DNA from: Nitrosomonadales bacterium
GTDB taxonomy: Bacteria > Pseudomonadota > Gammaproteobacteria > Burkholderiales > Gallionellaceae
Assembly: GCA_016218465.1 (NCBI GenBank)
Contig: JACREA010000194.1
Location: 1-6,069 of the forward strand
Length of the DNA stretch: 6,069 nt
Direction: 5' to 3'
Part shown: positions 5,828-6,069 of the stretch, one piece after another
Layout of the letters: each line of letters starts with the position of its first letter
Position numbering within the stretch: the first letter of the stretch is position 1
Made by a program: the position numbers and the translations under genes
Notes under the pieces: model-generated
The model's input: only the letters and a program-made list of their open reading frames with translations
The model's database searches: none
Told to the model about the DNA's origin: nothing

Positions 5828-6069
5828 CTAACTGCGCACGCAGTCTGCCCAGTTATTGGGCGTTTCGTAGAGGCGCACACTTTCCAGGCGCAGGTGGTTG
5901 CCATAGGTGTCCTGATAAGCGGGTTCAAGGATGTTGAATGCAGCTTGATAGAGATTTTCCGCGGTTGGCACGACATCGAGAATGACCGTTCTGTGATTCG
6001 GCAGGCTTGCCAGGAAATCGCACACTGTCTTGTCGCCGCTATACTCCAGGAAAGCGTGGTCCCAGCCGT
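5828..6069 (-). CDS. 6-pyruvoyl-tetrahydropterin synthase/QueD-family protein (5' partial)
   Basis: Members of this family convert dihydroneopterin triphosphate to 6-carboxy- or 6-pyruvoyl-tetrahydropterin; QueD does so in the cytoplasm for queuosine/7-deazaguanine synthesis. Only the last 79 codons are in the window, and the frame stays open to the right edge, so the GTG at 6025 is not a convincing start. Visible features are WDH (6064-6056), matching the family's catalytic Asp-His pair, PTAENL in the middle, and VRLYETPNNWAD near the end with the Glu (5866-5864) that anchors the pterin ring. The catalytic Cys and the zinc-binding histidines would lie upstream of the window. The gene is convergent with rlpA, with 459 bases between the stop codons. 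The family is clear; whether it is true queD or a paralogue cannot be decided, so I give no symbol. Confidence 0.85.
   Translation of the reverse strand, partial: GWDHAFLEYSGDKTVCDFLASLPNHRTVILDVVPTAENLYQAAFNILEPAYQDTYGNHLRLESVRLYETPNNWADCVRS

Noticed and set aside
5615..5976. Small - strand open frames (70 and 75 codons) across the tRNA-Ser fragments and the queD-like 3' end
   Set aside because: Their only recognisable part, GLAERLKAPVL or EGWPSG, is the conceptual translation of tRNA-Ser sequence; such proteins are common annotation artefacts.

Overview
The window carries the 3' part of a rod-shape (elongasome) operon on the + strand: mreC (5' end cut off), mreD, mrdA (PBP2), rodA and rlpA. 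It is followed by a repeat-rich non-coding stretch of about 460 bases, then by the 3' end of a queD-like gene on the - strand. Having mreCD, mrdA and rodA in one run suggests a betaproteobacterium; in E. coli mreBCD and mrdAB-rlpA are two separate loci. Moderately GC-rich coding sequence and proteobacterial-type interspersed repeats fit this. A Nitrosomonadales/Gallionella-like bacterium is possible, but the genus cannot be fixed from the sequence alone.

Positions 1-5368 are tightly packed. The mreC stop directly abuts the mreD start, mreD and mrdA overlap by 4 bases (ATGA), mrdA and rodA overlap by 8 bases, and rlpA starts 8 bases after the rodA stop with its Shine-Dalgarno lying over that stop codon. 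This is the layout of one polycistronic, translationally coupled operon whose promoter, and presumably mreB, lie upstream of the window. The products cooperate at the cell envelope. MreC and MreD link cytoplasmic MreB filaments to the RodA glycosyltransferase and the PBP2 transpeptidase, which build the side-wall peptidoglycan. RlpA is an outer-membrane lipoprotein with a SPOR domain that trims stripped glycan strands at division sites. All key catalytic residues I could check are present, including a likely zinc site in PBP2 and the three RlpA catalytic residues.

Positions 5369-5827 contain no credible gene. This stretch is a mosaic of short repeats: a CCCTCTCCC/GGGAGAGGG hairpin element, a GC-rich inverted repeat that may serve as terminator, a TTCGACAG...CTCAGCACGAA element, and a GGCG-CAAT...ATTG-CGCC element. 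It also holds two broken copies of a tRNA-Ser(UGA) 5' half on the - strand. The second copy is interrupted inside the anticodon loop by a 62-base, hairpin-containing insert. This is the least ordinary part of the window.

Positions 5828-6069 hold the C-terminal 79 codons of a 6-pyruvoyl-tetrahydropterin synthase/QueD-family protein, convergent with the mre-mrd-rlpA operon.
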